A stretch of DNA of 20,203 nt from UBA5314 sp039679855 (lineage in GTDB: Bacteria; Bacillota; Syntrophomonadia; Syntrophomonadales; Syntrophomonadaceae), in assembly GCA_039679855.1 (NCBI GenBank), contig JBDKUE010000178.1, forward strand, positions 1 through 20,203. Direction: 5' to 3'. The position numbers and the translations under genes were made by a program. Positions 19,671 to 20,203 of this stretch are shown piece by piece. Position 1 is the first letter of the stretch, and every line of letters begins with the position of its first letter. Below the pieces are notes generated by a model that worked only from the letters and a program-made list of their open reading frames with translations, made no database searches and had not been told where the DNA came from.

Positions 19671-20203
19671 ATGGTTTCCAAGGAAATCAAATTTAGCGAA
19701 GAGGCTAGAAGAGGCCTGGAGAAAGGCATCGACACCCTGGCCAATACCGTGAAAGTTACCCTGGGCCCCAAAGGCCGCAATGTAGTTCTGGACAGAAAGT
19801 TCGGATCCCCCACGATTACCAACGATGGTGTTACCATCGCTCGTGATATAGACCTCAAAGATCCCTGGGAAAACCTGGGATGCCAGCTGGTTAAAGAAGT
19901 AGCTATAAAGACCAACGATGTAGCCGGAGATGGCACCACCACCGCCACGGTTCTGGCTCAAGCCATGATCAAAGAAGGATTAAAGAACGTAGCAGCCGGC
20001 GCCAACCCCATGATTATGAGACGGGGTATCGAGAAAGCAGTCAATGCTATCGTTGAGGAAATCAAAAATATCAGCAAGCCGGTAGAGTCCAAATCACCTA
20101 TTGCTGAGGTTGCCGCCATTTCCGCCGATGATCCTGATATCGGAACCCTTATTTCCGATGCTATGGAAAAAGTGGGACGGGACGGGGTTATCACCGTAGA
20201 AGA
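19671..20203 (+). CDS. groEL: Chaperonin GroEL (5' part, cut by window end)
   Basis: The first 177 residues of the 60-kDa chaperonin: MVSKEIKFSEEARRGLEKGI, TLGPKGRNVVLDRKFGSPTITNDGVTIAR, and the ATPase motif GDGTTTATVLAQ with the catalytic aspartate D87. It continues through NPMIMRRGIEKAV to DGVITVEE at the window edge. The open frame is undamaged; about two-thirds of the protein lies beyond the window. AAGGAGG (about 19657-19663) is the ribosome binding site. Confidence 0.98.
   Translation, partial: MVSKEIKFSEEARRGLEKGIDTLANTVKVTLGPKGRNVVLDRKFGSPTITNDGVTIARDIDLKDPWENLGCQLVKEVAIKTNDVAGDGTTTATVLAQAMIKEGLKNVAAGANPMIMRRGIEKAVNAIVEEIKNISKPVESKSPIAEVAAISADDPDIGTLISDAMEKVGRDGVITVE

Overview
The window looks like chromosomal DNA of a low-to-mid-GC anaerobic Firmicute (class Clostridia). 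Signs of this are strong AGGAGG-type ribosome binding sites, many TTG/GTG starts, a CIRCE operator in front of groES-groEL, the alr-mazEF order known from Bacillus/Clostridia, and ferredoxin-linked indolepyruvate oxidoreductase genes. A syntrophic or sulfate-reducing relative (Syntrophomonas/Desulfotomaculum-like) would fit, but the species cannot be fixed by eye. Nearly all genes read on the + strand; only one small membrane-protein gene reads on the - strand.

Layout. 1-2292: CBS-pair protein, alanine racemase (alr) and a MazE/MazF-type toxin-antitoxin pair, closed by a hairpin. 2453-4547: a class-I glutamine-amidotransferase-like hydrolase (peptidase C26), an amidohydrolase and a small translationally coupled protein. 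4551-4765: a 215-bp MITE-like element with nearly perfect 32-bp terminal inverted repeats. 4766-6722: a possible structured leader, an exported GH18 cell-wall hydrolase with a copper-amine-oxidase-N type stalk, and a CoA-binding protein. 6806-6869: a palindromic repeat. 6925-10389: family-4 uracil-DNA glycosylase followed by the t6A tRNA-modification genes tsaE, tsaB, tsaD with rimI among them. 10407-10523: a cluster of DnaA-box-like 9-mers. 10543-11893: an Lgt-family membrane transferase and 5-formyltetrahydrofolate cyclo-ligase, with a convergent NfeD-like gene. 12481-16105: a tight operon of an FrhB-like iron-sulfur flavoprotein plus iorA and iorB. 16132-16449: a long perfect hairpin and a decayed ketopantoate reductase relic. 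16573-18816: a 57-residue cysteine-rich protein and the molybdenum-cofactor genes moaA, moaC, mog. 18825-19120: a tandem repeat array related to the interior of the 4551-4765 element. 19248-20203: sigma-A promoter, CIRCE, groES and the start of groEL (cut by the window end).

How the genes work together. tsaE/tsaB/tsaD supply the threonylcarbamoyl transfer step of t6A synthesis. IorA/IorB would oxidise aryl 2-oxo acids (from aromatic amino acids) to acyl-CoA with ferredoxin reduction, and the co-transcribed FrhB-like protein is a plausible electron outlet. MoaA/MoaC make cPMP and Mog acts later in molybdopterin activation. The most interesting non-coding signals are the MITE and its array relative, the DnaA-box cluster beside tsaD, the two nested operator-like palindromes ahead of the ior operon, and the dispersed GGGACGGACC palindromes.
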